A stretch of 64,000 nt of DNA from Serpula lacrymans var. lacrymans S7.9 (taxonomy: Eukaryota > Basidiomycota > Agaricomycetes > Boletales > Serpulaceae), in assembly GCF_000218685.1 (NCBI RefSeq), contig NW_006763301.1, forward strand, positions 310,001-374,000, in the 5' to 3' direction. The notes beneath the pieces are model-generated. The model was not told the DNA's origin and searched no databases. It saw only the letters and a list, made by a program, of their open reading frames with translations. Shown in pieces: positions 11,481-27,065 of this stretch. Within the stretch, counting starts at the first letter, position 1. The number at the start of each line of letters is the position of its first letter. The translations under genes were made by a program, and so were the position numbers.

Positions 11481-14400
11481 TTAAATGTCCTCGTCCTTGT
11501 CCTCCAGCTGTGAGGGCTTGAGCATACCTGGGATCCGCATGGCATTTTCCCGCTCTACTTGGGCTTTCCTCTGTGCCTCGTCCTCTTTCTCCTCGAGATA
11601 GAGCTCAGCATTGTCACCAGAAGAAAATTCCTTGAGCTGGATAAGGAAATCTCGAAGAACAAGCTTGAAGCGGTTGCTGTCGCTGTGGAATTCGCCTAAA
11701 CCATTGACGAAAACTTGAACTTGGGAGCTGCAGACTAACATCAGCGGAAGGACACGAGCAAGAATAAAACAATCATACTTCTGCACATGCGGGAAAGCCG
11801 TCTTCAAGAGGTTGGCGCAATATTCCCGTAAAAATACGGAATTCGAAATATTTGGATCCGTCATCTGAGCTGGGTCAAATAATGGCGTCTGGATTTGATT
11901 GGTTTCGACAAGCTGGAACATCCGAGCGAGTAGTAAACTCTGTAGCTTGAAGCCACTTTTATGATCTGCATCAGTCAGAACGAAGAATATATCCTGGACT
12001 ATGCTGAGGAAGTATTGTTGGAAGAATGCATTGCTGACCGCTGGTTCTGCACCGGCGAAGTTGTTCACGACTTCGAGGCATACTGTTTGGGACAACAATT
12101 ATTAAGACGTATATATACAAAACAGCTGTCATGAACGTACAGTTCAAACCAGTGTCTGCGATGTCTCGCATGGTGTGCTTGATGGCCCAGATTATGCTGT
12201 CCATGAACAACTTAAACTGCGGCGGCGGGATGCCAAGCATAGCTACACGATCGTCAGATTAAAGCTATTCTATCACGATATAAAAAACACCTACCAGGGA
12301 AGCAATTAATATTAATGGCCCTAAGGAGTTTAAAGAACCCGACTCTGTGCTCAGGGAATTCGGAGAAGTCTTGATTGATCATATTCAAAGTCGGCTCGAA
12401 AACGGCATCAAGAATAGCAGGTACTTGTGGGGTAAGCAAAGGCTATAGTGGTTATAAATAATTGAATTCAAGAAGCTGTTCGAAGGAAAGGAAGAATCAC
12501 TTACACCAAGACGCCCCGTGATAGTAGCCATCACGTTCAGAACCTCCGCATCTCTTGCTGTTGGAATGTTGCGGTTGTAATCTCCAAGTATAGCATCTAA
12601 CAATGGGGGCATAAAATTGGTGTTAACAGCCTCGAGGTCCTCTGCCTTTTTGATATATGTCTCCATCAACTTCAGAATTTCTTTCTTGACAGTGCGCAGT
12701 TGCCTGATCTTTGGAGTCTTCGTTGCAATGTTTCCTAAATGGTATGCAATGAGCCGCCAGAAAACATAAGCAGCAGCGCAAGTTAAGCAACTCACCATCA
12801 CGAGCAACAGTTTCGCTAATAATTCCACTAACTGCTTTGTACAAGCCAAGCATATCTAAGAATATGCGACCAATTTGTGGAAGATAAAAACTGCCAATTG
12901 CAGTACAGGCCGAGACGTTCGTTTTCAGGACGTTTGAAAGGATCTTTATATTGTCTACGCTGCTGAGAACGTCCATGTTCTGTGCGGCCTGCGCCATAAG
13001 CGAGTCCCACTGTAGAGTATATTTAGATACGTCTAGGACACAAAAAAGAGCGGACGTACAGCGTTATTCGGGAGCTCCATTAACTTCGCTATTAGCTTCT
13101 CTTGCTGAGGCTTGTTAGGTGGTGCAGAAATCATGTACCCGACTGCCTCATAGAAAGTGTGCACCTGGCGGAGACTGTCAGTACTCGTGAACAAATATTT
13201 CAACAGGCAGACAAACCTGCTGAGGCGATAGATCGACCGTTATCCTATGTAATAGGCGTAGGATTTCATCAACGAAAGGCTCCTGCTCCCCAGATTGTTG
13301 CATTACAAAGTGGCGGCGACATTTTTGTGCAATTTTGATAAACGTATCGCAGGCCATGTCCTGTACACCTGCAAAATGCACAGAATATTCGGTGAGTGAA
13401 CATTCACTGAAATGAATAAAATGAATCACCTTCGTGGGTTTCGTGCATAAATTCAAATAATTTATTAACGACCGTCTTCAGGAACTTCCAATGGGCCTTA
13501 AGGAATCGTGGGTATTGTCCAACAATATACATGATATCGGATGCAACTACAGCCTTGTTGTCCTTGCCACGCTTAATTTCACATAAGCCCAGAAGGTCCT
13601 TAATTACAGTGACCAAAAAACGCTTTTCTGTTTCCTCATCTGAAAAGATACAACGCAATACGAGCTTTGGTCAATACTTGACTTAGACAATACGACATAA
13701 CACTTACTCATCGCTCCAGAGATAGAACCAATAGCCCAGCATAGTGTGTTTAGATTCTGCCAAGACCACTCTGAACCATCGACTTGCTTCGCCAGCTTTT
13801 CGGTGAGAATATTCTCAGTATCAACGACGTCCAAATGTGTAAGGTACACCAAAAGTTCGCGCATCGACTTGTAAAGGACAATGGTATCGCTTTCTTTCAT
13901 GAATTCACGCACGATTTCTCCTTCTTCGTTTTCGACAATCAAAACCTAGAATTACGAGTCCATAAGGACCACTACTTAGCTCAAAAAATTACGCGAATAA
14001 ATATGAACACACATACCTCCTCTGGTTTGACCATTCTCTCAATGACTACTAACCTCAAGTTGGATAGCACATCGCTATAAATATTCTTCCTAAGTGTCAT
14101 ACCATTAAGCATATTTTGTGCATTGCCATTCCCGCCTAGACTCAAACCCATCAGCAGACCAGACTCGCCAATGGGTAGACTCTTGATTTCGTCATAGAGC
14201 TCGGCTACTAATTTCAGCCAATACTCCAAGCAAATCTTGAAGATTTCTCTTTCGTCAACTTGTGATACCTTGACCATATAAAGATGAGCGTTGAGCAAAA
14301 CGTCGCGATTTGCTTCCGTTTCAACGGCGCGAAGATGACTGGATAGGAAGTTGGCTAGGAAAAGGGCGAGATTAAGTACCAGCTCCTGGCCAGCGTCACC

Positions 14401-15663
14401 CGCATTTGCATAAGCCTGTGCAATGTTGGTACTGGGAGGGATCATGCGGTTGACAGATGTCATAACCATGGCAAAGAGAATCACAAATTTTGGGTCATAT
14501 TCTGGACCAACGTTCAGTGCTGCAATTTCGGCGAGACACTTGAGCGTGACGTTGCGGAAATCGGGGGCTTCGAGGAACTACACAAGGAACCAATGTTATC
14601 AGTGCATTCGGGATATAAGCACATAGAGTAGATGGCCGCACCCGATTTAGGAGCAGATCAATGATTGTCGTTTCAAATATATAGCCTAGAGGAATCCAGT
14701 TCAAGAAGCGCAGCAGGGTTTCTAGAGTTGCCCTGATTAGTGACGTCTTTTGAGCTTCCTCTAGGACTTCAGAACATAATTTGAAGATTTCCGAAAATTC
14801 TCCACACATCTGATTCTTCAGGTTTTTGATCTTGGTCTGCGTTAGTTGTTCCGCCGAGTAATCGAACACTTCTTCCGATAATAATCGTAATATGACCATG
14901 TTATTCTCACAAAGAGAAAGATTAGTCTTGGATGACTCCACAAGTTCTGATATAAACGTTGGCCAGTTGTGTGGCCACTCTTGTTTGAGAATCTAGCAAC
15001 CGAGTAATACGATTTGTAACGTGCTTTTTTTTCGTACAGAAATGATAAACGCTCACCTGAACAAGGGCAAGATTCAGTTTGTTGACATATGTCTTCTCCT
15101 TTCTCATGGTTGTCTCATCAGACGCCACCTTGACAGTTATACCAACGACGAAATTCCTTATACCTAAAAAAAATAGAATGAGCTTGAAATAATATATGTC
15201 ATAGGAGTACGACTACATACCTTGACGTTGGCCCTCTGGTAGAGTTTTCCACCGCGTTGTAATTAATTTTTCGAGAATCTGCAAACCGATATACTAGATC
15301 CGATACACTGTGAGCTCGGGTGATGAGATGGAAACTATATGAATGTTCACCTTTGCTTGTGGAAATGATGACCGCTCTAATATATCCGGTACTCTCGTCC
15401 AAGCGTCAGGATGTTCTTCGAACTGGGTCAGGACTTGCTGTGCCATTTGTTGCTTAGATCGCGATCGGTTAGATTAGTGAATGTCCACTGCGAACAATAC
15501 CCGATGCTGGTACACACCTCAGCTCCTGAGCCAGTATAAAACGCCATGACGACCCTATCCAAGAGGGAGACATCGAACTCCCTAGAGAAATCGAGCAAGC
15601 CCTTGCAGCAAGTTTCAGTTGTTAATCAACAGTTTTTGAAACGCGACATAGACGTACCTCCAT
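11481..15663 (-). CDS. CRM1: Exportin-1 (Crm1), nuclear export receptor
   Basis: This HEAT-repeat karyopherin carries leucine-rich NES cargo out of the nucleus with Ran-GTP. A six-base first exon (ATGGAG, 15663-15658) is followed by [18 protein letters not shown], then the conserved blocks [168 protein letters not shown], and [21 protein letters not shown] near the end. The C-terminus (LEDKDEDI) is acidic, as in the family. The cysteine attacked by leptomycin B in sensitive species lies in the [13 protein letters not shown] region, and the cysteine is present here, so sensitivity is plausible. About a dozen short introns interrupt the gene. Identity is certain; a few exon edges are approximate. 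Confidence 0.96.
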
Positions 15664-15958
15664 GATGTAAATGTGAAAAGCTCCAGGAGGAGGTGGTGGT
15701 CGAGAGTGAAGGGCGAAACGTGCACGAAAAAAGTGCCCAGATAACTGATAATGCGTCGAACGTTGGGCAGAGGGCGCTCCCTTGGTCGCCGAGTGTGACA
15801 CCCTAATCCTTATCTCCGACGTCCCCCAAATTATCTCCGAAAGGGCCTGCAGTGCCAGTCTAGGGTTAGGTCTGAGATGGCGTAGTGGGTCTTCAGTGTC
15901 GTTGGTCGTCTTATAAACTAGTACCGAACGGCTCCCATGGTTATTGTAAATCCAAACC
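15664..15958. promoter_or_regulatory. Divergent promoter between CRM1 and the MDR oxidoreductase
   Basis: The 295 bp between two outward-facing start codons must hold both core promoters. I see no clear TATA box. A region near 15780-15880 reads gtcccccaaattatctccga. Confidence 0.45.
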
Positions 15959-17285
15959 ATGGCCTCACAATTAACCAGCAGCCAGCGTGCTTGGACGGCT
16001 GTAAAGCGAGGCTCACCGGCGAAAGCCCTTGCATTACAAGATGTCCCAATTCCTAGTAAACTAGTAGAAGGAGAGGTGCTGGTCAAGGTTCAGGCAGCTG
16101 CACTTAACCCAGTGTAAGTACTTGTGTATGGTTTCAGTCTGCAGCCTCTGACATTATACCTCTCTTGCAGGGGGTACAAATTGATGGGAACGTTGCCCAA
16201 TTTCATTGCTCGCAGGCCAATCACAGTCGAGCACGATCTGGCGGGCGTGATAGTAGACGCCAATGGAAGCGAGTTTTCTATTGGCGATGAAATAATTGGC
16301 TTTATTCCAGTTCGTGAGTGCCTTCTTATTCTGACTATGTTGAGACCGTACGCTGACATTCAAGTAGAATTGCAGCTCAAAACCAGACAGGGGGCAATCA
16401 CAGAGTACACTCGTCTTCCGGCATCCAATGTTACTATCAGACCACCAAATATCACTCCTACGGATGCTTGTGGAATCCCATTAGCCGGTGAGACTGCCAT
16501 GCAAAGTCTCTTTGACGTCGGGAAATTAGAACCCGGACAGACTGTCTTCATTAACGGTGGTAGTTCCTCTGTTGGAGCATTCGCTATTCAAATAGCGAAA
16601 GCAAGAGGCTGTAAAGTTGTCGCAAGTGCTTCTGGTAAAAACGAAGACTTCGTGAAGAGTTTAGGTGTTGATGATGTGAAGCATATTATCTTCCCATATA
16701 CTCGCGATATCTGACACATATTCTAACAGTTTCTGGACTACACCAAGGCTCCCATCCATAAACAACTCGAAGATAACCCACCGTCACCTAAATACCACCT
16801 GATAGTGGACGCAGTAGGATTAGTTAATCCGTCGCTTTATACCCATAGCGAAGCGTATCTTGCCCCGGGGGGCGTATTCGTTTCGACAGGCCCACTTCCT
16901 TCCTTCTCGTGGAAAGGGATATCAGATATCGTCTCCACTATTAATGAAGTCTTCCTCAGACCGTCGTGGCTGGGTGGGACGAAAAGAACCTGGAAGTTAG
17001 TATACTGCACATTTCTTGCCGGAGTAACTCAACTGATATATCTTTAAAGACTAGTAAACGTGGTACACAAGAAAGAAGACTTGTATAGTCTTCGTGACCT
17101 TCTAGCAGATGGTGCGTAATCGCTTAGCATAAAAGTTTTGCTTCCAACCTACGTATTCAGGGAAATTAAAGCCTGTCGTTGATTCTATATTTTCATTTGA
17201 AGACACTTTGAAGGCCTATGATCGCATTAAGACTCAACGCGCAAAGGGAAAGGTGGTGATAAGGGTCGACCCAAAGGCGGATTAA
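15959..17285 (+). CDS. Medium-chain dehydrogenase/reductase, zinc-free quinone-oxidoreductase-like
   Basis: An NAD(P)H-dependent oxidoreductase of the MDR superfamily. The N-terminal GroES-like domain has EGEVLVKVQAAALNPVGYKL and a VEHDLAGVIVDANGSEFSIGDEI block (about residues 60-90). The cofactor fold contains the MDR loop PLAGETAMQSLFDVGKLEPGQTVFINGGSSSVGAFAIQIAKA, with a GGSSSVG nucleotide-binding turn. The C-terminus runs PVVDSIFSFEDTLKAYDRIKTQRAKGKVVIRV. The GHE and cysteine zinc ligands of true alcohol dehydrogenases are absent, which points to the zeta-crystallin/ER-like branch. Introns fall at 16114, about 16312, about 16680, about 16997 and about 17110. The substrate cannot be told from sequence. 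The gene has no pathway neighbours. Confidence 0.85.
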
Positions 17286-18070
17286 TCAATCTCTGAATCG
17301 AAGTAAGTGTGTCAAGATCTCGAGGAGTAAAAGCGAATGTTGACGTATTAGCTAGAGTTATCTTTGTTAGGGTATCATTGGCGCATATGTACGCTAGCAA
17401 AGTGCGTCAGTGGTGACCTTCGCGTCGCGAATTAGATCTTGAAGTCCACAAACAACTCGGAATTGATGTTTAGTGCAAGTGGAAACTGCTATTTATGGGC
17501 TCTGAGGCCTGAGGCTCGAGTCTCGAATAATGTCACCATGTGTTGACTGACCTATCATCATGGTTATTGTTATCGCCTGTAGATTCCCTCGAGTCCAGGA
17601 GGTGCCCCTAGCAAAAGCCTTTGCTAATCAACGTTGCACTTCCTACCATTGAGGGCAAATCTCTTGCGGAGTTGTTTGCATTTTCGAGTTCTCAGTTCTA
17701 GAGTAACTTTGAGTATGCATACTACATAAGCGTCTGCTGAGAGTCTATAACTTGAAGCTTGAGCTGCTAGGATCATCTGATCGTGGGACACGGAACGTTA
17801 CAGTGGAAACTCCTAAAGTCAGGGGTCTCAATTGACTCTTGCTTTGCTTCACATAGGACAGCGATATATCGTTCTCATCATTTCTTCCTTGTTTTCAGCT
17901 TATAATCGTAAAATTCGATTCCTATCTGTTATCTATCTCTATTTCCTTTATCTGTCAGGCTTTATCTGACACCGACATAGAGAAGAAGTAAGTATTCCGT
18001 CCTCCATCGTTTTGTGGCGTTTTGACATCATCCTTTCTCTTATGTCATAGTACGCTATAAGCCCGCGTAG
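17286..18070. other. Intergenic region, 785 bp
   Basis: Between the oxidoreductase and the Ser-rich orphan. A pyrimidine-rich leader (17,860-18,000) precedes the orphan's start. No exon, RNA gene or repeat was recognised. Confidence 0.45.
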
Positions 18071-18979
18071 ATGTCTTGGATTACAAGGCTATCAACGCCA
18101 TCCTTGGAGACGTTAAGCTCTGTTTCATCCACAGGATCTGACTCCTTTAACGTCGTCTCAGAGGAGTCCTCCTCGGATGAGGAGATAGTATGGCTCAACA
18201 GCCCCTCTACCGAGAGCAGTTTGGTTGCCTCTACAGATTCCGACGAGGAATATGTTGTGTTTCATAGACCTCTCGTTGCTGCCACCGCAGTATTGGTGGA
18301 CTACGACAGCTCGCCAGATACAAGTGACAACATAGTTTCGTCGTTGCAAGGACTGTCTCTCCGTTCCGGGAGTCCGTCGGATTCGGGGGAGGAACTGCCT
18401 TCCGTCGAGCCACAACTTGTGGATGTGGCACATGTTAACATCGGTGGCAAGTTGAGCAAAACTGCCAGGAGGAACAGGAGGCGAAAGCAGAAGCTTAACC
18501 GGCTTTCGTCGTCCGGTTCTAGTGAAACGGACTCGACGACATCCAGGAGTGAAACGTCATCCCCGACGTCTTCGTATCAGGAGGCTTCCAACCTGATATC
18601 AGCGTGCGTACTCGCGCACTGTCTCCTATTCAGCGTCATCTTAATCATTTACTCTAGATATCTCGATGATCCGCATAAAGCGGACATATCGAAAGCCCCG
18701 CTTCCGTTGTTGCAAGCGTTCATCATCGAACTCGGCCTCTCGTCATCTTCTCCGCCGTCCACACTCACTTCGGCGAAGAAATTGTTGAAGGACCAGGCCC
18801 ATGTCAACATAAAAGATTACGTCGCGGTTCGTGGCAGAGACCAGTGTGCTCTGCAAAAGATCATGCATCCCAGCAAGAGCGCCTTGGCCAAGGAAATCAG
18901 ACGCTCGGGAAAGCGTGCTTCTTTGAAATGGGTTAAGAAGCAAGGCCTACAAGTATTTCTTGTCGCTTGTTTTCAATGA
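18071..18979 (+). CDS. Ser-rich hypothetical protein with a basic nuclear-type segment; one in-frame 54-bp intron
   Basis: Read straight through, the frame gives 302 codons. Bases 18604-18657 have a GTGCGT donor, an internal TTAAT branch-like site and a CTCTAG acceptor, are exactly 54 bp and in phase. Spliced, the protein is 284 residues. The first 130 residues are acidic and Ser-rich (EESSSDEEIVW, STDSDEEYVVF). Next comes a strong basic cluster (KTARRNRRRKQKLNR), a Ser/Thr linker, then a better ordered C-terminal third (KADISKAPLPLLQAFIIELGL, HVNIKDYVAVRG, KEIRRSGKRASLKWVKK). The motif AHVNI occurs on both sides of the linker. I do not recognise the family. Unspliced RNA would add a hydrophobic 18-residue segment. 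The exact C-terminus is uncertain because GTATTT at about 18951 could be another donor. Confidence 0.55.
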   Translation: MSWITRLSTPSLETLSSVSSTGSDSFNVVSEESSSDEEIVWLNSPSTESSLVASTDSDEEYVVFHRPLVAATAVLVDYDSSPDTSDNIVSSLQGLSLRSGSPSDSGEELPSVEPQLVDVAHVNIGGKLSKTARRNRRRKQKLNRLSSSGSSETDSTTSRSETSSPTSSYQEASNLISACVLAHCLLFSVILIIYSRYLDDPHKADISKAPLPLLQAFIIELGLSSSSPPSTLTSAKKLLKDQAHVNIKDYVAVRGRDQCALQKIMHPSKSALAKEIRRSGKRASLKWVKKQGLQVFLVACFQ

Positions 18980-19528
18980 TTATGTATAACTGCTAAATCG
19001 TTTCTCTTCTTCTATTTGGGTCGTTGCTTCTTTATTGGACTTCGGGGGTATGTACGATATGTAGTAGATCTAAGTTGAAAGTTTAACTCACTGTACACGG
19101 ACTTTGTATATTTAGCATGTTTGTGTTGACCTATTTCTTGCTTTTAGAACTCTTTGGCGTATATTGATATATATATTCCGATGTGTATTCAATCCGAAGT
19201 TATTTTGCTGTCGCTAATCCGTAAGAAAAAGTCGGATTATGCAGATAGATTCAGCAGAATCCTAAATTGAGACAACGTAAGATCGTAACAAAAGTGCACA
19301 AGCTGCCGCAGTTCAATAACGAAAAAGTGATAGTATCTGACAAGAAGTCGTGGAAGAAAGAAACAAAGGGTATAAAACAGCGTCGAGTAATTTTTACAGA
19401 CCGCACAAAGGGCCTTAAAAACACATCTAGACGGATAGTTGTGCCAGCCATGATAGATAGTAAAGTCAAGTGTTAGATAATAATAAAAGTGTCAAGTTCG
19501 CTGAGGCGTCCTTCAATTAGGAGGATAT
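18980..19528. other. Convergent spacer
   Basis: AT-rich 3' flank of the Ser-rich orphan and of the first DPBB gene. No supported feature. Confidence 0.45.
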
Positions 19529-20645
19529 TTAACTGGGCGCGCCAGAGCCGGCAACAGCCAAAGCTCCCAATCCAACAATAGCTTGGTTCATGGAGAGCAA
19601 GTTTTGTGGGTCGTTGGCGTCGGGGATAGGAACGTTCACGGTGCCCGTAGGCTCAGCTAGCCCGCTAGCTACACCCGAGGAGTAATCCACAGAGCTGGAA
19701 CTGGAAGAAGTGGATGAGGGCGTGGACCAGGTGGAGGTGGAGGTGGTAGCAGGTGGCGTCCAGGTCGTACTCGGAGGTGTCCAAGTACTGGAGGGGGGAG
19801 GAGACCAGGTTGACGACGGGGGCGTCCAGGTGGAGGAGGGAGGAGGAGGCTGCCAAGTGGTGCTGGGAGGTGTCCAGGTTGACGACGGGGGTGTCCAGGT
19901 GGAAGAAGGAGGGGTCCACTGGCTACTGGAAGAAGAAGGGGCTCCACCCCCACCTCCACTTCCGTCGCTGTAATACCAGGTACCATAAAGGACACCAACG
20001 CTTTCCGCAGCGAAGTAGTCAAACAAGCCTTCGGAGAAGTCAAGGCCACCGTAAGGGCAGCCGGGACACTACAAGGAGATGCGGTGAGACACGAGCCGCA
20101 AAAATAAACCATTGACGTACCTCATCCATAATGGTGGCTTGAGCGGTTTTTCCATTATATTCAATGGTAATCTGTTTAAAGCATTCGGGTCCAGGGTATC
20201 CACCTCCGTATTGCTAGAACAGGCAGTTGATAAGCCGACGTTGAACAAACCTCTGGCAGTATTTTTTTCAAAACTCACGGGGGTGTTCAAAGCGACGATC
20301 TATCAGAAACATGTCAGTCAGTGACATAAAACAGGGTAGATTTTCTAGAAACACTCACAAAGTCACTGGGTACGTTAGTTTGTCCGCATGCTCCTCTATA
20401 TAATTAAAAGGATATCAGTACAGTCTCTCGGCAGATTCTAAATATATAAGGTGGATGGTATGTACTCACAATCCTACAGCATAAAAAGTGAAACGTGCGC
20501 CATCGTAACGCTTGTGGAGCTGCACTTCACCACGAGCACGATTGGCAAGTTCCTGGTGACGGCGTCCACCCTGAAGGCCATGGGGGTTGGCGACAGCGAA
20601 CGGCAACACCAGGGACAAAAGTCCAAAGATAGCGGAGGAACGCAT
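19529..20645 (-). CDS. Secreted DPBB-domain protein (RlpA/expansin-like) with Trp/Pro/Thr repeat tail, copy 1
   Basis: The protein starts at 20645 with a signal peptide (MRSSAIFGLLSLVLPFAVA). A Kex2-type Lys-Arg follows (HKRYDGARFTFYAVG), then a double-psi beta-barrel: GACGQTNVPSDFIVALN, FKQITIEYNGKTAQATIMDE, CPGCPYGGLDFSEGLFDYFA, VLYGTWYY. Asp of MDECPGCPYGGLD sits where the DPBB catalytic-type Asp lies. Six exons join in phase, with donors at about 20472, 20358, 20278, 20130 and 20070. The C-terminal half is a low-complexity run of (S)STWTPP units, then Ser, then a short hydrophobic end (AIVGLGALAVAG) that might be lipid- or wall-anchored. Basidiomycete relatives are often named riboflavin aldehyde-forming enzymes, a name that is unlikely to describe the activity. 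A wall or matrix role is inferred. The paralogue lies 560 bp upstream in the same orientation. Confidence 0.85.
19735..19925 (-). repeat. Tandem STWTPP-type codon repeat in DPBB copy 1
   Basis: About eight imperfect units of 18-30 bp encode S-S-T-W-T-P-P or close variants (TTWQPPPP, STWSPPP). The plus strand shows recurring gtcgacg/ggtgtccaggt blocks. Such a run is prone to change in copy number. Confidence 0.8.
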
Positions 20646-21208
20646 TTAGTTGTTGATAGATTTTACGTTGTGTAGGGTCGAGAAGAAAAGAATGTACAAC
20701 AAGAGAGTGACTGGCTTGTAATAATACAGCCTTTGGACAAGTCCAAGTACCTACTGGACAGCGACACGGATGATGAGGATGAAAACAAACCAAATTGCAG
20801 TCTTGCCTTACTTCTTGACAACGAACAATACTGGCACCGCGACCCCGAGTGCACCCGGCTCTGCATCACCGCCTGCAGCTCTGAACCACACACAAGTCTG
20901 GAACAAAAAATACTAAAATTGTCATACCGTTGCTGAACAGAGCACTGGGAAATGTATATAAAATAGAATAGAATGGCACGTATAACACCAGGTAATAGCA
21001 CCACATGCATCCGGACCAAGTGCGAATTGGAATGTTGGGAGACAACCATGTATCGTACGTGGGTATCAAACTGAAAAGAAATAGCAAGTCCGTTATTATG
21101 CAACACTCCATAAGTTGTCCGTAAGAAAAGGTGGCGGTACGTTTCCTTACTTTTTCTGGAGGCTATGTACTTATCCATTTATACTCGTCGTTCTATGCAC
21201 ATAGGACA
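20646..21208. other. Spacer between the two DPBB genes
   Basis: This holds the copy 1 promoter and copy 2 3' flank. A plus-strand frame at about 20673-20936 (contains DSDTDDEDEN) has no ATG and looks fortuitous. Nothing else is supported. Confidence 0.45.
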
Positions 21209-22248
21209 TCACTGGGATGCCACGGACGCATCGCCGATAAATATACCCAAATACACGAGAGCCAGATTGAGCTGGTCAATGCTCGATGAGTTCGCCTCCG
21301 AAACGGAAATAGTACCTTGAACTTCAACACCTGCAACCGTGCTGGAGGGGCTAGCCGAAGACGAGGAGCTGGTAGATACCGACGAGGAGCTAGACCAAGA
21401 CGCAATGCTGCTGCTAGAGCTGCTACTGGAACTGCTGCTCCAAGTCGGGGAGGGAGTAGGGGTGGGGGTGGGGCTAGGGCTCCATGTCGTCGTGGGTGGA
21501 GGCGGCGGCGGGGTGCTCGAGGTAGTAGGGGGAGGAGGAGGGGGAGAGCTCGTAGAAGGCGGGGGTTGCCAAGTCGAAGTTGGAGGAGGAGGCGGGGGAG
21601 AAGAACTGGATGACGCAGGAGCACCGTCGTCAAAAGTCCATGTTCCATACAGCACACCTTGGCTGATATCAGCAAAGGCTTGGAATAAGCCTTGAGAGAA
21701 GTCGAGGCCACCGTAGGGACATCCAGGGCACTACAAAGGACAGCAATGAGCGAAGATAGCTAAGGAACAGAAAGCGCATTTACCTCGTCCGTGATTTGGG
21801 CCTGGTTGGTGATGCCATTATAGGTGATGGTGATCATCTGGAAACAGTATTCTCCGTTACCGTATTGCTAAAATGCGACACATGAGACTTTCTATTGCGA
21901 ACAATAAGGGAAAAGGGCATCGTACCTCAGAGTTAAGTGCTACAATCTAAAGTTAGGATACTAGGTTAGCATATCACAAATTAAGTGCGATCATCAAGAG
22001 AAACGCACAAAGTCACTGGGCGAATTGGTGATACCACAAGCTCCAAGACCGTCCGCGAAAAAGGTGAAACGGGCGTTGGAGAATCGCTTTTGTAGGTGGC
22101 CGACATCACCCCGAGCCCTAAGAGAGATATCTAAGCCGTGACGTTTTGTATGCCGTCTGAACTTGTCATTCGAGTGGGGGTTTGCCACGACTGCGGACAA
22201 AGAGAGAGCTGCAGAAAGGAAGAGAGAAAGCTGAGCAAAGAACCGCAT
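21209..22248 (-). CDS. Secreted DPBB-domain protein (RlpA/expansin-like) with poly-Ser/Pro tail, copy 2
   Basis: A paralogue of the downstream gene. Signal peptide at 22248 (MRFFAQLSLFLSAALSLSAVVA), a longer basic propeptide with Lys-Arg sites (HTKRHGLD, LQKRFSNARFTFF), then the same barrel: GACGITNSPSDFV, FQMITITYNGITNQAQITDE, CPGCPYGGLDFSQGLFQAFA, VLYGTWTF. The linker differs: runs of PPPPPPTTS and long poly-Ser with only a few Trp, then EANSSSIDQLNLALVYLGIFIG at the end. Intron positions match copy 1 (donors at about 22005, 21930, 21790), which supports tandem duplication. Conserved cysteines (GACG, FQM preceded by YC, DECPGC) could form disulfides. The extracellular location is well supported; the substrate is unknown. 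Confidence 0.85.
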
Positions 22249-22728
22249 GGTTAGGTGAGTATGGTGCGTATGTCTAAAGAACAGATAGAGAGCGTGGTGG
22301 TTTGCGAGTCCTGTCGCTGGGGACTGAAAATGCGTTAAAGGAATGGACTGGACGATAGACTGATTAAAGGCAATGCACAGGGAAACGTGGTGGTAACAAT
22401 GAAAGAAAGGGTTGTAACTTTTCAAACACAAAGGCCTGCCACCTTTACCTAAGGGGAGGAGCGTCTAGAACACTGCACTAAATGGACCGTCAGTGCAAGC
22501 GATTGGCCTTAAGCTTTAAAATAGAAAATCGTGGAAACCTCCCTGCTGCGGGCTCGCTTGCAAGGAGGTGCACATTCATGCAGGTATGCATCCATCCATA
22601 ATGCATCAACCACCCCTCACTTTAATCTCAGCGGCAACATCGTGCGCACCTCACGTCTTTCAGACATCTCAATTTTTATTATGCATTCTGCAGATTACTT
22701 TCTCTGGTATATTCTTACTCTATCTGAA
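22249..22728. other. DPBB copy 2 promoter and SERCA 3' flank
   Basis: Both neighbours are on the minus strand. No exon, RNA gene or repeat was recognised. Confidence 0.45.
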
Positions 22729-26326
<3,598 letters not shown>

Positions 26327-27065
26327 GACAGTCGTAAAGATGACCGTCGAAAGGAAAGGAAGAATATGTACGGGCCAGAGACAGGATTTCTAAGTCCCCA
26401 AGTCACGGCTTTCTTATAAGACCGCTAATGAGAAATATTTCAGAATGTGGCTGACGTGGCAGTTTCGTGACTATTGTTTGCATAGGTTTTTAATAGGGAC
26501 GATTCACGCTGTCTCCGGCTGCTCGAAGACAGCAGTAACGCATTGCAATGCAGTGATAAGGACATGCCCCCCAGCTGGAGGCAGAGGAGATGAGATAACA
26601 AGGTGCTCCTGAGAAGAAGATATGAATTGGTTGCGAACTGCATTTACCACCAACAGGTTCGAGCACACCATCGTCTGTGATTAAATACCATTAGCCGGCT
26701 TCTTAGACTATAACCCGGCATTTCCCCAGGCCTGGTTTCATTGTGGTCTGAGATCCACGAGTACTCACGTCCTCAGATGCAGCAACAAAAATATCATAGA
26801 TATGAGTATGTGCAACCTGTCGCATGATTATGCATAGTTGAATGACTCTGTCAGCAAATACTGTTATTGGATGGAAAATTCGAGATAAATTGGATCAGGC
26901 CGGTCGGCGCAGGGTTGAAGCCACAGGACCAAACAGGAGCAACGCAGCAGTGGTGACCTAATCCCTGTAGCGGTCAAAGAGAGGCAGCATTCAGACGGAC
27001 GCTCTCGCCCAGTTCTTCTCCAGTACAACCCTCATAGGGCTTTTGGCCTTTCCACCGTCTACGCC
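26327..27065. promoter_or_regulatory. Divergent promoter region of SERCA and SIP5
   Basis: 739 bp between outward-facing start codons. No clear TATA box and no supported exon in it. Confidence 0.4.

Noticed and set aside
19669..20115. Several long frames on both strands across the DPBB Pro/Ser repeats
   Set aside because: Low-complexity GC-rich codon repeats keep all frames open; only the frame continuing the barrel is coding.
20673..20936. Plus-strand frame with DSDTDDEDENK upstream of DPBB copy 1
   Set aside because: No ATG in frame, no splice acceptor that fits, and it lies antisense to the DPBB promoter.
21317..21695. Plus-strand Arg/Gly- and Glu/Gly-rich frames
   Set aside because: Antisense of the poly-Ser/Pro tail of DPBB copy 2.
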